DNA of 64,000 nucleotides from Seiridium cupressi (GCA_036674765.1 JARVKI010000041.1:186001-250000), one strand, 5' to 3'. Shown: positions 11,641 to 23,900, counted from the first letter of the stretch. Notes: a model not told the origin generated them from the letters alone. Numbers and translations are program-made.

Positions 11641-13217
11641 ACCGGTTTGGACGTCAGAGACCACTTTCACATACCGCGATCCCGTCTCTCCTCCCTAGCC
11701 TGCTCAAATACACGAGTCCCAGCCTGTACAACACGCGGGATTAGCAGCGTTCCTTTAAAGTGTGCCTGACAAAGTATGGGAGCTGGGGCCATCATCGTAG
11801 GAGTGATGAAATCTGGCCCGGGAGAGTCCTTACCTGTAATGGGTTGACTCGCACCTGTGATCCCGTAGGATAGAGGCCGTCCAACGGGTCCCTGCACCCG
11901 GAGGTGGGGCCGAACTGCCACGGGAGGAGTGACGGTATGCTGCGTTTCACGGCAGCTCAACGAAGCTCCGGCCCACTCGAACGAATACTACTCCGAAGAG
12001 CACCATGAAGGAAGTGCGACCTCGGCAAGGCTGATACGCTGGCGGGGGAGTCTACTCGCGGCGACGACCTCTGGCACGGTTAGTAGTAAGATACTGTGGG
12101 CGTTAGCTTCATGTGCGCCCAAGCACTGGACAATGGGCCTTGGTACCTGTTGTCGGCTAGTTTGTCGAGTCGTATATGCTCCGTGAGCATGATCTGCCAC
12201 AGAGACGTACGTTCGCCTTGCATGCTGTGGACGGAAAGGCGTGATGGTCAAGAACGCGTGCCTCGATGCGGAGATGATGAGGTACACTGATGGTAGATGA
12301 TGGAAGAATAACTGATGGAATGTGGATAAATATAAAACGAAAGATGAGGCTGAAATCGGATGGAGGAAAATGGCGTTGGCGAAGATCGTGTGCGTGAGGA
12401 CCTCGACGCGCGCCCAAGGTGATTTTTGGGTGACCTTGCGAGAGGCGGACGGGAGTTCTAGGAAGCTGGGGCAGGAAAGGCAAAGCCCACAAATGAGGGA
12501 GAGAGGGTAGGAAGAAGAGAACAAACCTTGGCGGGAGGAAAATTCTTTAATTGAATTGCGCGTGTCTGCAAACGGCAACGACTGGGGGCGGAGGTTGGAA
12601 CTAGAGTTGACAGGCAACACGTCCTGTAATCGAGGAAAATCTTCAAGTCAGTGAGACGCCAGAAATTTGGTTCCTGCGTACCCGAAGAAAGGGAAAAGAG
12701 GAGGGAGGTGGGCAAACCTGGCATCACCGAGCTGAAGGAGGTGCGATAGAGTGTGATGTGGCTTGGGATAGATTGGAGTGGCAGAGGGTTCAGAGTTAGT
12801 ACGCACTGCTGGGTGGTAGATACGTATGTTTAGGAACAGAGGAAGAACGAAGATGTGTGATGAGCCACTCGGTGGAAGATGGATGTAGACGTATCTTAAA
12901 AAGAGTTGGGTTAGAGGCTGATGAAGAAGAAGAAGAAAACTGATGAAGTTGTGACGTTGATGGGGAACCTCGAAAATGTGGTTGAGTGAGCAGCTTGAAG
13001 GGGAGGTCAGTACGGAGCTGATTGCTTGGAATGGGAGTTGGGCTGCGCAGTGAGGTGACGCGTAAGAACGCGAATCAGACAAAACCAAACACGCGAGGGG
13101 TAGCTGTTGTAGGGGAACAAGGAAGGCGTGCTGCAAACGGAACGTGTGAGAATAATGTGACGGGAGTTTGAAGACTAGAGTTTGGCGTGACTGGCCGCAA
13201 AGTGTAGACGGCCGTCG
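11641..13217 (-). other. Leader-like minus-strand transcript region without a convincing product
   Basis: On the minus strand, downstream of a TATA box at 13218-13227, about 900 bases are strongly pyrimidine-rich and look like a long fungal 5' leader. Plausible splice signals follow: GTACCA...GCTAAC...CACAG near 12147-12094, a perfect TACTAAC followed by GTGCCAG near 12085-12072, GTAAGG near 11833 and GTATGT near 11674. An ATG near 12222 opens a 26-codon frame up to the first donor. No spliced combination gives a long recognisable protein, because each reading frame meets stops. It could be a long non-coding RNA, a gene whose body was lost, or an mRNA with a short product. Confidence 0.3.
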
Positions 13218-13227
13218 TTTATATAAG
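13218..13227 (-). promoter_or_regulatory. TATA box of a minus-strand promoter
   Basis: Read on the minus strand this is CTTATATAAA. It is followed within 100 bp by the start of a long CT-rich stretch, as expected for a transcription start in this type of genome. Confidence 0.45.
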
Positions 13228-13776
13228 AAGACGGCGGCGAAGATGCTTGATGGCGTGGTTAATACCTATTCTGTCTGATTTTGAAGCTGATGATTAATGG
13301 GTGTATGGATTGGATCAGTTGAGCGTGTTGAACGATGTTGGCAGCCTCCGTTGCTGGGTCGAGATCACAACGCGTGGTGCAGAAAATTCATAGCATAGTT
13401 CCCTAGAAACGACCAGCAAACGACGATTTTCTATGAGTTCTAGACTTGCAAATATCTAAGTTGGACGATCCTACGCTACGAGAGTTGTGGTGAATTTGGA
13501 TTGCCTGGCAGCATCCCAATCCGGATTGGAGGAGATGATCGCAAGCGAAGACATTGAAGTAGTTTAGATGATTGATGGCACAAGATTAGTGACGAACCTA
13601 TACTCACAGCACATGCCGACATTAGGATATCGATACATAAGATTCCATGAAGATCACCATCTACGTCTCATTAAAATAACTCAATTACAAAAACCCTCTA
13701 CACGTATAGGAGCTTTTGTTATACGCGCCCATCACACAAAAGTCGAAACATAAGAATAACATCAGTCACCCAGACC
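13228..13776. other. Intergenic region, promoter side of the leader-like locus
   Basis: This 549-bp gap lies between the minus-strand TATA box and the 3' end of the deaminase gene. It is AT-rich near 13560-13750, and I see no ORF or repeat of note. Confidence 0.4.
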
Positions 13777-15622
13777 TCAGGCCAGTCTAGCGCCCCCTTC
13801 AACTACCGAATCATCATCGCTGTCACTGTCGCTATTAATCTCGTCAGATTTCGAGATACGGCCGACTGTGTTTTCATTGGACGAAGCCCAAGAGCTACTA
13901 GTGGATTCTTCCAAGTCGGACTCCCCAAGGCCGTCATGACTTGTCACTGAAGAAGCGTCATTGTTTTCTGGTTTTAGAGAGTTAGAGGAAGTACTTTTGC
14001 AAAAACAATATGTAACGGGACCTTACTAATTGTCAACAGCGCCAGCTGCCCATCTAGAGAGCCTGTTTGGATGGATCTGGTGTTTGACACCATTGATAGT
14101 GACGGGGTGATCCCCGTCAAGGAATCAGGGTGTGTTTTCAGTTTTACCGTCCGGCTCATAATCTGGTCAAGTGCGTCTCTCCTTATTGCTTCAAGCATCT
14201 TATTAAGTATCTTCTGCTGATGCTTGTATTCGGGGTCATTGGTGGCACCTTTCAGAAGTGGCACGCCCCAAGCAAGGTACAAGTTCTTATGAGAAGGCGG
14301 CTCAACAATGTCAAGAGGATGGTTGCGTATGTAAAGATGACAGCAATAACACTGCAAAATTTGGGATTAGCAATTGTTTTCTCGAGTATACTTGGCGAAC
14401 TGTCAGGAAATTGAAGCTGTCGTTTCAATAACAAATAAAACCGCTCGACAAGGAATTATTGCCTCCTAATACGGACCATGAAATGAATGAAATAACACTA
14501 AGTGTTACTTACAGCAGGCTTGCTGGTGGCGATGTAGCGGTCATCTGCGGCGAAGGTGAGCTTATTCTTGTAGAAATGTTCGAGAACTTGAATTTCGGAG
14601 TGGGCTCTGGGTCGGAATGAAGAGGAGTGATACAGTTCCAGAACTCGATCCTTGATTTGCAGTTTCTGATCAAGATTTAGCAGTGCCGCCTCATACTTTG
14701 GAAGCGAGGGGTCATTGGCCGGCAGCATGCGCTTCAACATAGATTCTAGAGTTGTCAACCCATCCGGTGCTGGAGGTGGGATACACTCGAGAATCGGGAT
14801 CTGGAGGACAAAATACCTCTCCAGCAACTCTTCCAAGTGGGATGCATCATCAATAACCTGCTTAGGTGCCCTAACATGGTGAGCCAAACGACCCAGCATA
14901 TGCCTAATAACTGCAAAGGTCGCAGCTATATCATTCTTTGCAGCTTCGCCCTTGAGAACCTGGCTTTTGATTCTCATTTCCTTCATTTGCGGTGCTTTTC
15001 GTAGGTCGTAAGCACGCTCACACAATGCAATGCTGTCTTTAGCATCGAAGGCTTGCAGCCATTTCAGAAGCTCATACTCTGGCTCGCTTAGTCAGAATAA
15101 GCTTGACAGCCAGTAGGTTGCCGTCTCACCTTCTGGTCGACTTTGTCCGCTCAATTGGGTATCATGTTTCTTAATAGCTCCCGTTAGAAGACTGGCCTCC
15201 TTGCCAATGCGTGGTTTAGCAAAATCAATGCATTTGTGGATGAATTGCTGCTTCTTGCTGTCTTCTCGGTTTGACAAAGAACTCCCGAGGAGTTTGACGT
15301 CCCTCAGAATTTCTTCAACAAAGTCGACGATCTTAACAGAGTTTTGGTTAGATGCAACCCAGAAGTTGAAGCGATCTTCACGCTCCTCGAGGCCTATTGA
15401 TGAAGTTGTATCACCCCCCTTTTTGTGGTCGCAGATATAGCAGAGGTTGTCAAGGAATCGTCTGCGAATTGAGCGAAAAGTGCCGCTTTCTTGATGAGCT
15501 GGAGTATACTCTTCCCACGTCTTGCCAAGAGCGCGTAGTAGGATAAGGGGCTCATGGAAACGAGCGAGAAGGCGTTGGTAAGCATCGACTCGCGGAGCTT
15601 TTCTATTATTCTTTGGAGGCAT
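13777..15622 (-). CDS. OTT_1508-like deaminase (nucleic-acid/nucleotide deaminase superfamily)
   Basis: Four exons are inferred: 15622-15130, 15078-14513, 14351-14027 and 13967-13777. Introns are 51, 161, 59 bp, all GT...AG. The product is 524 residues. The deaminase core is in the middle: the zinc-ligand/proton-shuttle motif is HSEIQVLEHF (His324, Glu326), and the second zinc motif is SKPACYCCHLYI (Cys354 and Cys357). The 161-bp intron splits exactly in front of Cys354. Typical flanking conserved residues follow (VEPPSHKNLYLAW). The N-terminal 320 residues are helical and lack a named domain. The C-terminal 60 residues are a Ser/Asp/Glu-rich acidic tail. The ATG at 15622 has a good context; an ATG 87 bp upstream is less likely. 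Comparative work on the deaminase fold placed OTT_1508-like members in fungi and bacteria, with links to toxin and editing deaminases. The substrate of the fungal forms is unknown to me. The variant HSE, instead of the usual HAE, should still bind zinc. It lies head-to-head with the zinc-finger gene. Confidence 0.86.
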
Positions 15623-16655
15623 GATGACGGAACTAGCCAATGGGTGAAGACTAATCGTGGTGATAAGGTTGAATGGCGCGAAATAGATAGGTGAGCCAAA
15701 CGCGGGCAATTCTGAACTTCTGTGGTATGAATGGACTATTGATTCTGTCTTTGTGGGAACTCTAGCTTATATCAAGCAGGATCGACATATTTACAAGATC
15801 CATCTATCAACACGTATAGTACCTCATGATTCTCAATGGCGCGCTGTGCAAAAAGCAGGCAGATCCAAGTTGTGTAACATTGGTGGGCCTCCCTCAGGTA
15901 CATTGTCTGTTTGCCTACCACTTTGTCTCCACATGTGAATGCCAACGTCAGATTTCGGTGAGCGTGACGATACAGGACGCTTGAAATTGCTCCCAAAATA
16001 CTGGACCCCTCAACAGAAGCTCTAGAAGGCTCTCATTTTTTAGCCACGTTGTCATTTGTTAATGTAAGGTGAACTGTCCTGCATAATGAGATCTTGTACT
16101 ACGCCCGCATGTATGGGACTACAGCTATTGGAGACTGTTGCAAGTATTTGGTGCATGGTAATCTAGAGAAGGCAAACTGCGAAGCCGTTGTAAGTCGGGC
16201 AGCTGTGCCTAGTCAGCAAATGGTGGGCCTCCCCAACTGTCGGAGGCCGTACATTCATCATCGCATTGGACAACTTACACCCTGGTCTCTGGTACGCAAG
16301 GCAGCTGATGCACGGCACAGCCCAATGCGACATGTTGAGAACTTCTGACTTCTAGGATGCCAGAGGCCCATCAAATTCCTCCATAGTGAACCTCTCCGGG
16401 CGCAACGATGGAAAAAAAGCATACCGGTTGAGCCCAGGATCATGGATGCACCGAAACGTTCAGAACGATGGAGAAGATAAAGTTTTCCGTTGAAAAGCAC
16501 CGCGGAACACCTTCTGCACTTTAAGAAACAAGTCAAACCTCGAGCTTCCAGATTCTATGATATCGAAACTTCCCTTCGTTGAAAACGACTGTTGTATTGC
16601 CAAATTACACGTCTATCGGCCATTTCTTACTAGGTGTGTCCGGCGTATCCTCATC
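15623..16655. promoter_or_regulatory. Divergent promoter between deaminase and zinc-finger genes
   Basis: A 1,033-bp interval separates the two start codons, so both genes are likely controlled from here. No coding exon is recognised. Confidence 0.4.
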
Positions 16656-17554
16656 ATGTCGAACCGTGCCTATAGAGTAGCACACGCTACACAGGTCGCT
16701 GGCCCGCCAGATCCCGATGAACCATCCTGGGACAACGACCTAGGAAACTATGATCCTACGGAAATGGAACACTACGACCTAGACCTTATAAATGACTCTC
16801 CCGGCCAGGGCTTTGGCCAGCCTATGGAAGGGGATTTCTTTCAGGACGCCATCCATTCAGTCACCTACCCAGACCAATACGGTGTATATACAACTCAGGA
16901 TCTGGATGCTGTAGATCCCACTCTATAGAGTGGGACATACCTAAACAGCTTCGAAGACAACTACACGAGCCAACTCGGAGAAACGAGCATGACCGATATG
17001 GACCAGTCCAGCTTCGCAGGCACTGACCTTGTGCCTGAAGGGTCTCAATTTCCCGCGTCAGAGCAGCCCGTTGAAGCACAACACGAAGATGACACCCTCC
17101 GGGTCGCTCAAGAGAAGAAATTTGACGAACTGCCAATGATATCAGCGAAGCGCCTTAAGCCGGGCAGGAATGGACTATACCGGTGTGACCGACCAAAGAA
17201 AGGAACAGACAAAAAGTGCAAAGCTGAACATAAGTCGGGAAGGGACCTTGTGTACGTCAGTTATAGAGACACCGATGCTTTGTTTGACTGACGAGGACTA
17301 GGAAACACTTACGTACACACGACATGCCTGTTCTCTGCCCGGTGGCTGATCCGCGCACCGGTCCGTGCCAAGTCAGAACGGCCGAGCAACGAGACATGAA
17401 GAGACATGTTTGTGTAAGTCATCCAGGGTGGGCGGACGATCATCAGAAGGAGTATGGTCTTAATTGTGGGCCCTACGTTTGCGAGAAGTGCAAGGATGAG
17501 TTTACAAGGGATGACAATCTAACGCGACACGTCAAGGGCGGATGCAAGAAGTGA
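16656..17554 (+). CDS. C2H2 zinc-finger protein with an in-frame TAG
   Basis: Exons 16656-17251 and 17302-17554 are joined across a 50-bp intron (GTACGT...CTGAC...CTAG). Three finger-like units sit in the C-terminal half. Numbering counts the TAG as codon 91. They are Cys177-x10-Cys188-x12-His201-x3-His205; a C-x9-C-x12-H-x4-H unit; and a final C-x2-C-x12-H-x4-C unit near the end (VCEKCKDEF...HVKGGC). The N-terminal 170 residues are acidic and probably disordered, as in activation regions. A TAG stop at 16926-16928 interrupts the frame, yet the acidic open frame continues on both sides. Either the gene is broken, or a 75-bp intron 16882-16956 (GTGTAT...CTAAAC...GAAG) removes the stop in phase, giving 257 residues. 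That acceptor is weak. The role is most likely DNA binding; targets are unknown. Confidence 0.72.
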
Positions 17555-18941
17555 GAAGGGTATCATGACGAATCTTTCATTGCCTGCATGGTTCTGTTTT
17601 CTTTCGATTCTTTCCTACGAAAACTGCAATGTGTCTGTTTCAGAAAATCAAGCATGTAATTACTCTTTGTCTATTAATGTATGTTGAGCAACTGCTCTCC
17701 ACCTCATCTAAGTAAAGCCAAGTAGGATTCTCCCAACGGCCTGGTTGATTTGCATGCCATGTGGTCGAGAGAGTCTATGCTGTGCGTGGCACTCCATGAA
17801 TCACTCGTCCACTATCAGTCGCGGGCCAAGGATACTGCGTAAAAGGGATTGAGGGGTCGTTACTTGGGCTCCGGAGTAGCCAATAGCTTATTACACTGTA
17901 ATGATGTTTTGGATCATGATAACCCCGCATACTGTAGTGTATAATGAAATACTCGAATCCTTCGTCGATAACAACAATAGTTGCCCAGGCGAGCAGAGTG
18001 TGTCTCAAACCACCGGTACTAAAACCGATGCACCTGCGACCCCAAACTGTTCGGCCAACTCAATCGATTCACTAAATCCAAATTTGGTTGATCTACTTGA
18101 GGAAGGATATTGGTTCGCGCATCAGAATTGGAACGACGTGGCTATGCGGTTTTCAGACAACTTCGCATTGGACTACGAAGATCTTTGAGCTGCCCGGTTA
18201 CTGAGCCTGCTTCGGGGTACTGGTTGTCCTTTGATTTGAAGCTTCAACGCTAGCGATAGCCAATATGTTACAGCCAATTTAAGAAAGTCTCGAAGATGAG
18301 ACGGAACAATCTCAACGATAGGAGTCGGTTTGCGCAATATCGGTTGAAAACCAGCTTGCCCCAAAACAAGTGAGATATACTATCCGCTTATTATCATCTT
18401 GTAACTCGAATATCCTGGTGATTCGCTGTATTTGATATTTACTTCTATCTTTTAATGATATAGGCTTGTGTAAGCCGGTAAAGCATTTTTCTGTACAACA
18501 TCGGCTTACCAGTTAATATATCAAGGCTGCCGACTCAATTGTCATGAGGGTTTGATGGCACCTGGCTGATTGGGGACGCATGCATATCAAATTTGCACCG
18601 GTACCTCCCAGATTTTGATCTTGCATAATAATCACCAGTGTTCATAGCTCAGCTAATTTCACGATGCTGATTAGAGTGTATAAAAGCGGTTGGATCTTTC
18701 TTACGTCTGGTTCCTTGAAGCACTAGGTCTATTGAAAGGAGCTAAGTCGTCTTCCGAGTCAAAGATTGTGTCTATATGATCTGGATCCTACTTTTCGACC
18801 AGCAAAGAGAACAAAATGGGAAATTCGGCAGAGCGGAACCGGGTCTTCAGATCTCAATCTTCAATGGTATTACCGATGAAGTTCCTTTCGAGCGCGATCC
18901 AACCCCTATCGGTTTCTCCTCAAGTCTCTTCGTGACCTCTC
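17555..18941. other. Intergenic stretch with one doubtful ORF
   Basis: The stretch holds the 3' end of the zinc-finger gene and that of the aldolase gene. A 95-codon ATG frame at 17901-18188 (+) ends in an acidic, aromatic tail (EEGYWFAHQNWNDVAMRF) and could be a small gene or relic. It has no recognised domain, and I do not call it separately. The rest is AT-rich and featureless. Confidence 0.4.
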
Positions 18942-19966
18942 TCATGTCTCTTTGTACTGCATCTCTTCAAAAGCCGAGACGTTCGTCATTGCCTTTCTGA
19001 GCTTATCCTTAACCGCCGGGCTCGCTTCCTCATAAGGCCGCCTCGGTCTAAACTTCTTTTCCGCATCCTCGATTCCGGCCCTAGGTGCTGTGTAGACACT
19101 AGCCGCATATTTCGTGACCTAGAAGAATTCCATTTTGAGCGCTCGTCTTCTTCTCGATTGAAAGAGGGGTTATTCGGGTAACTTACTGCGATACCAGCCT
19201 TGATAGCTTGCTCCGCCAAGCTCTGGGTGCCCTGCAGATCTCGGGCTCCCTCCAGATCTCCTGCCTTCCACAGGTCGTACACCTTGACCACAGTCTTCGG
19301 GAATATATTGCCGAATGCACAAATGCAACCTGCACTTCCGCTCGCGAGTCCACCGAGAAGGAAATCACTCTGTCCACCAAAAGTAGCAAACTGGCTGGGC
19401 TTCAGGACGGCCGCAAGACGCGAGATCTTGGCCACGCTGCCGCAAGTCAACTTGACACCCACGATCTTGCCGGGGTGCCTCAGCGCCAGTTTCGTGATGG
19501 TGTCCGAGTCAAGATCTACACCATTGCAGACGCCGGGGAAGTTGTATATCACAATCGGCAGGCTACTCTTGGATGCGACTTCGTCGTAAAAGGCCTCGAT
19601 CACAGACTGCGTCGTAGCCTTGCCAAAGTACGCCGGCGGGAGGAGCAAACCGTAATTGGCCCCAGCCTCCTTTGCATCCGTAATGAACTCGAGGACTTGC
19701 TTCGTGCTGTGACCAGAGATACCCGCCATGATCGGGTATTCTGGTCCCACGGCCTCCCTTGCGAGGCGGAGGAGCTGGGCACGCTCATCCCGGGTGAGAA
19801 GGAAGGTCTCGGCATTGGTGCCTAGGACGACGAGGCCTGCGAGGCCGGTTGTACTAAGTTGCTTGTAGTATTTGGCCTGGTCCTCGGGCAGGAGCGCGTC
19901 AGTGTCCGGGTCGAATAACGTGACTGCTGGGACCCAGATCCCAGACGGCGGGACTGTAGGTGCCAT
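18942..19966 (-). CDS. DHDPS-family aldolase (4-hydroxy-2-oxoglutarate aldolase-like)
   Basis: Two exons are inferred, 19966-19187 and 19118-18942, with a 68-bp intron (GTAAGT...CTAG). Splicing replaces a basic nonsense tail with a family-like C-terminus. The 318-residue product is a full-length class I aldolase of the dihydrodipicolinate synthase/N-acetylneuraminate lyase superfamily. Visible are the GTNAE loop (49-53), the catalytic tyrosine Tyr141 (IVIYNFPG) and the Schiff-base lysine Lys172 (GVKLTCG). Fungi make lysine by the aminoadipate route, so true DHDPS activity is unlikely. Relatives act as 4-hydroxy-2-oxoglutarate aldolase, or as the 3-deoxy-hexulosonate aldolase of galacturonate breakdown. 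The sequence alone does not choose between these. No mitochondrial presequence is obvious. Confidence 0.9.
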
Positions 19967-20993
19967 CTTGAACGATGAGTTCTAAGAGTAGTTGGGTGCT
20001 GTACGTAAATGCTTTTACCCAGAAGTCGTTGACTATGCCGGCAAGCTTAAACAGAACTTGTTCCAAATCTTTGGGATCAATATCAGGGCCTTCTGTCTAC
20101 CCAGATACAGACCGTCTAGTTCGTGTTAGTAATGGTGCGGCACATACCTACCTGGCCGAGAGTATTGGACAGTATTCTAAGAGGTGGCCGCACATCATTT
20201 TAGCGGGGTCAGACCGGCCATCACATCCGACCCGACGGTCATGTCATTTAATCCATTGTATGCTCCACGTCCTCCGCTCTCGGCCATTTCACCGTCATAT
20301 AATTGGATAGCATTGGCTTCTATCTCCGAACGGTTGCCGAACTTTGTACAAATTTGTCAATTACTTTCATGGCTAGTCGGCCAATTATGATCGCCCAGAC
20401 GGCGAACTATATGACGAAGATGCCATCCTAAAGGCCAACTTCATCCTGGGGTATACTGATGAGATCTGCCTCATAAACACCTTACTCCTACAAATCATTC
20501 TCACCATGTATGTGGGGTTAAATTAATATAAGTCGCTTCTCTCCACCGTCGCCGCCCCGAATCCATCGAGACGGCTGCAGTACCTCCTTGGGGCCGAGTT
20601 TGGATTACTGTCTCATCTTCCGCCTGATCAACTCAAGTTGGTGGTATACCAACTCATTGCAGAAGCTTGTGATCCAAAGGAAATCCCATCTGTGCCCGCT
20701 GTTGAAGATTCTGCAGTCCAAGGCTCTGGATTTGGAGTTCTAGCTGATCGATTTTCTGTCGATTGGTGCTCCTCCTGGCCCAGTTCCGGACGGACAATTG
20801 CCTGCCTTTTCCCGAACCAAGACCATCGTGGTGTGAGCCAACCCGTCCAAGAATTCGGCTTATTCTCCTCACCCAAAGCGAAACGTACTTCCTTTTTGGT
20901 CTTGCTGTGACCAACGCCGGCGCTTGCTGAGCCAGTTGCACTTGTTTGACGGAGTGCGCTCCTAGACTCTGGGCTGTCTGACGGCTGCTGTCC
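19967..20993. other. Intergenic region upstream of the aldolase gene
   Basis: This 1-kb gap lies between two minus-strand genes and carries the aldolase promoter and the RTC1 3' region. Open frames at 20638-20910 and 20654-21280 are chance frames, the second mostly a shadow of RTC1. Confidence 0.45.
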
Positions 20994-23900
20994 CTAACGC
21001 CGCTCATCGGTAGCACCTGCGGCGAATTTGACGCTCTTTCTTCTTTCCCTTTCGCCTCGATCGTTGGACCTGATGCCCTGGACTCCGACACCCGCAGGTG
21101 TTTGACTACTTGATCGTCCTGGACTTGAGCTGAGCACACTGAGAATCCCGCCAGCAGCACGTGAAAGTCGGCTGCCATCTTCCGTCGAGGAGCCGTTTCC
21201 AGCATCGGACGCGGCGAGGACCTCGCGGACGCCCTCGACAGCTCGGCTTTGCGAGACCACCAGCGCATCGCTGCGGACACCGCCTATCACGGCCGGTGCC
21301 GACGCTACCAGTTCGCCGAGAGGGTTCGTCTTATGATCGTTGCGATGCAAAGACGGAATGGTGTTTCTAGTATGTTCTCGGACATTGCGTTCCAATGGCT
21401 CCTTTTTGGCGTTACTCAAAGCCTCTCGCCACCTGCCCGGCAGACAAGCGTGCCCGCAGCCGTCCATCGGACAACAGCCTTCGCTGAAAGCCTCGGGTGG
21501 CAAGCCAGGTGTGCCCGGTGTAGATCCGTCGCCGCCACAATCGTCAGCAGGCATTGGGGAATGCCAGCCCTCAAGGCAAGCAGCATGGCCTCCGTGTTTA
21601 CAGCCTGGACAATACCACCAAGTTGATAGGACTACCTCATCTCTCGATTCTTGCCAGTGCGCGATACCTTTGATCAGCGGCATGGGGGGATGTGATACCA
21701 CCGTTGCGTCTCTATGTTTGCAGACTGCGCAAGGACCCATGGTGTACCTGCATTTTTCGCATTTCCACACGCCAAGGCCGCCATCACTCCGATTGATTTC
21801 GCGAGGCTTGTGGCAGCTGGGACAAGTAAAATTGGCTGATACTCTCTGGGGATCCTGCGCTGGAAAGAAGATGGACGTATAATTGTCACCCCAAACCTCC
21901 ACACCCTCCGGCCAGTCTGCAACACAGAGGTTTCGAAGCGTCGCGGCCTCAATGAAGAACTTCTGTTTCATAAGACGGTCGTGGTGATGCCGCAGGATGG
22001 CGGACGCAAGATCGGGGTCGATAACGTCATCGGGCACCAACGGTTTTAGAAGGAGAATCATAGCTGATGCATTGAGTGCAGAGCTTTGCGCTTCGTAAGC
22101 CAAGACTCTTGAGAGTAACTCGTATGGCTTTAGCAAAGGAGCTCTTAGCTTGTCAACCGCGTCGCTGGACAAGGGGAAGGGGTACGGCGGATCATCATTC
22201 CAAGGCATAAAATCTGCTTCGGTCATGTTAGGGGATGTGCTTTGCTCAGGCCGTCCGGATATCAGTCGTTCATTGGACGATTTACGAGGAGGTTGCGGCT
22301 GCTTGACTCTGAGCTGAGCAGGTGAAAAGCCCCCTGACGGCTGTGAGAGCTCAAAGGAGTCTCCACGCGACGGCTGACTTTCGCCGCTGTCTGCCCTAGT
22401 TTGAGAGATCATAAATATATCTCTCGAGCTATCCGAATCTTGCCGATCTAAACCTCGAGGACCTGCAGCATGCGAAGCCTCTGATGACCTATGGATCTGT
22501 TTGCCCCGAATTCGACTGTGATACTCTTCGGTGGAAGACTTGTTGGAACCTATTATCGCCTCTGACCTGTTCACGATGCCGCGCAAACTACTAGACATCG
22601 AGCCGGCCTCCGCCGTAAGACGGCTTCCATCAGAAACCGAGAACATCTGGCCAAAGCTCTCATCAGAGTCATGCCTTGCAGGCTCGGGTCTTCGGCCACC
22701 CGAGGTACCGAGATCCATGTAGTCCAACGACAAGGGTTCCTTCTTCTTGGGTACATCAATAGCTTGGGGGATCGCTTCAACGGCTTCCATATCGTAAAAG
22801 TCGTAGCCCTCAGTACTGGAAAGTTGAGATCCCTGACTGATCACGGACAGTGGTGCTGAGTCATGTCTTTCTCGTAGCCCTGGCCGGTCCACCTCCTTGT
22901 GGAAAGCAGGCGGCAGAATCAAGCTGTCTAATTCCTGAACGGGCGTCAAGACTTTTCCAGGAATAAATTGGTGATATGCAGGCAGATCCTCTCTGATCGG
23001 ACGAGCAACTGGAGTCGGGACATTGGATTCACTATCGGCATCTGCCGGTAGCAACGATTGTCCCAGACTCGAGCGACTGTCTGTCGAGTGAATATAGGAC
23101 GCTTTTCTGGGAGTTTCCTCACCACCTGCTTGATGTTCTGCGACCTGCGCAAGTTTCTGAAGATTGAGCTTGGACGCGGACTTCTCCCTGAGCAATGGAG
23201 ACTTTGCGTTCTTGCGTTTGGCCAAGCGCAAATCAAGGTGATATCGGCCTCGACTGTCCAGAAGCTGGCCGAAGGCTTGCGCCAGGATGCGCCAAGTCTG
23301 TGCCAGCCGAATTTGTCCAATACTCTCAGCGGCGCGAGCGTAGTGTTCCATGATGTCACATACGCGGACGTTCAGGCCGGCCCCACCCGTGGTATATGGC
23401 AAGTCCAAGAGTAGGGCGTCTAAATAATGACGCGAAAGGAATTGATAGTGTTTTGCCTTCGACGGCGCTGTAGCTTGGCCCATCGCCATTACTTGATTCG
23501 GCTTGAAAATCTTAGTAACGCCGATCGACTGTTCAAGTGGTATAATAGGCTCATCAGAAGTAGATCCCGAGGGTGGTGTCGTGCTTAGTGTATGAGCCGA
23601 GCGAGAGTTGGCCGTGGGTTTTTTGCTGCCAGGCTTTGAGGGCCCGAGAAAACTACCGACGACATCTTCCTCCGAATCACTCCGACTGTGACTGAGCACC
23701 TGAGTATTAGGACTGGAGCTGAAAGATGCCGGAATCATGTCATGGGTTGCAATAGTCGGATGAGGTCTCCGTGATTGCGATCGTTCTTCCAAGACCATGA
23801 GTACCTCGCCACGAGGAGCGAATACAAGGGCGGATGGTGACTTGCGATCAACCACCTTAGGCGCGTAAGCAACGTCGCACTGCGAGAACCCGTTCGATCC

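Noticed and set aside
20654..21280. 208-codon minus-strand frame overlapping the RTC1 end
   Set aside because: It is a different frame of the RTC1 C-terminal region, without domain or plausible start context.
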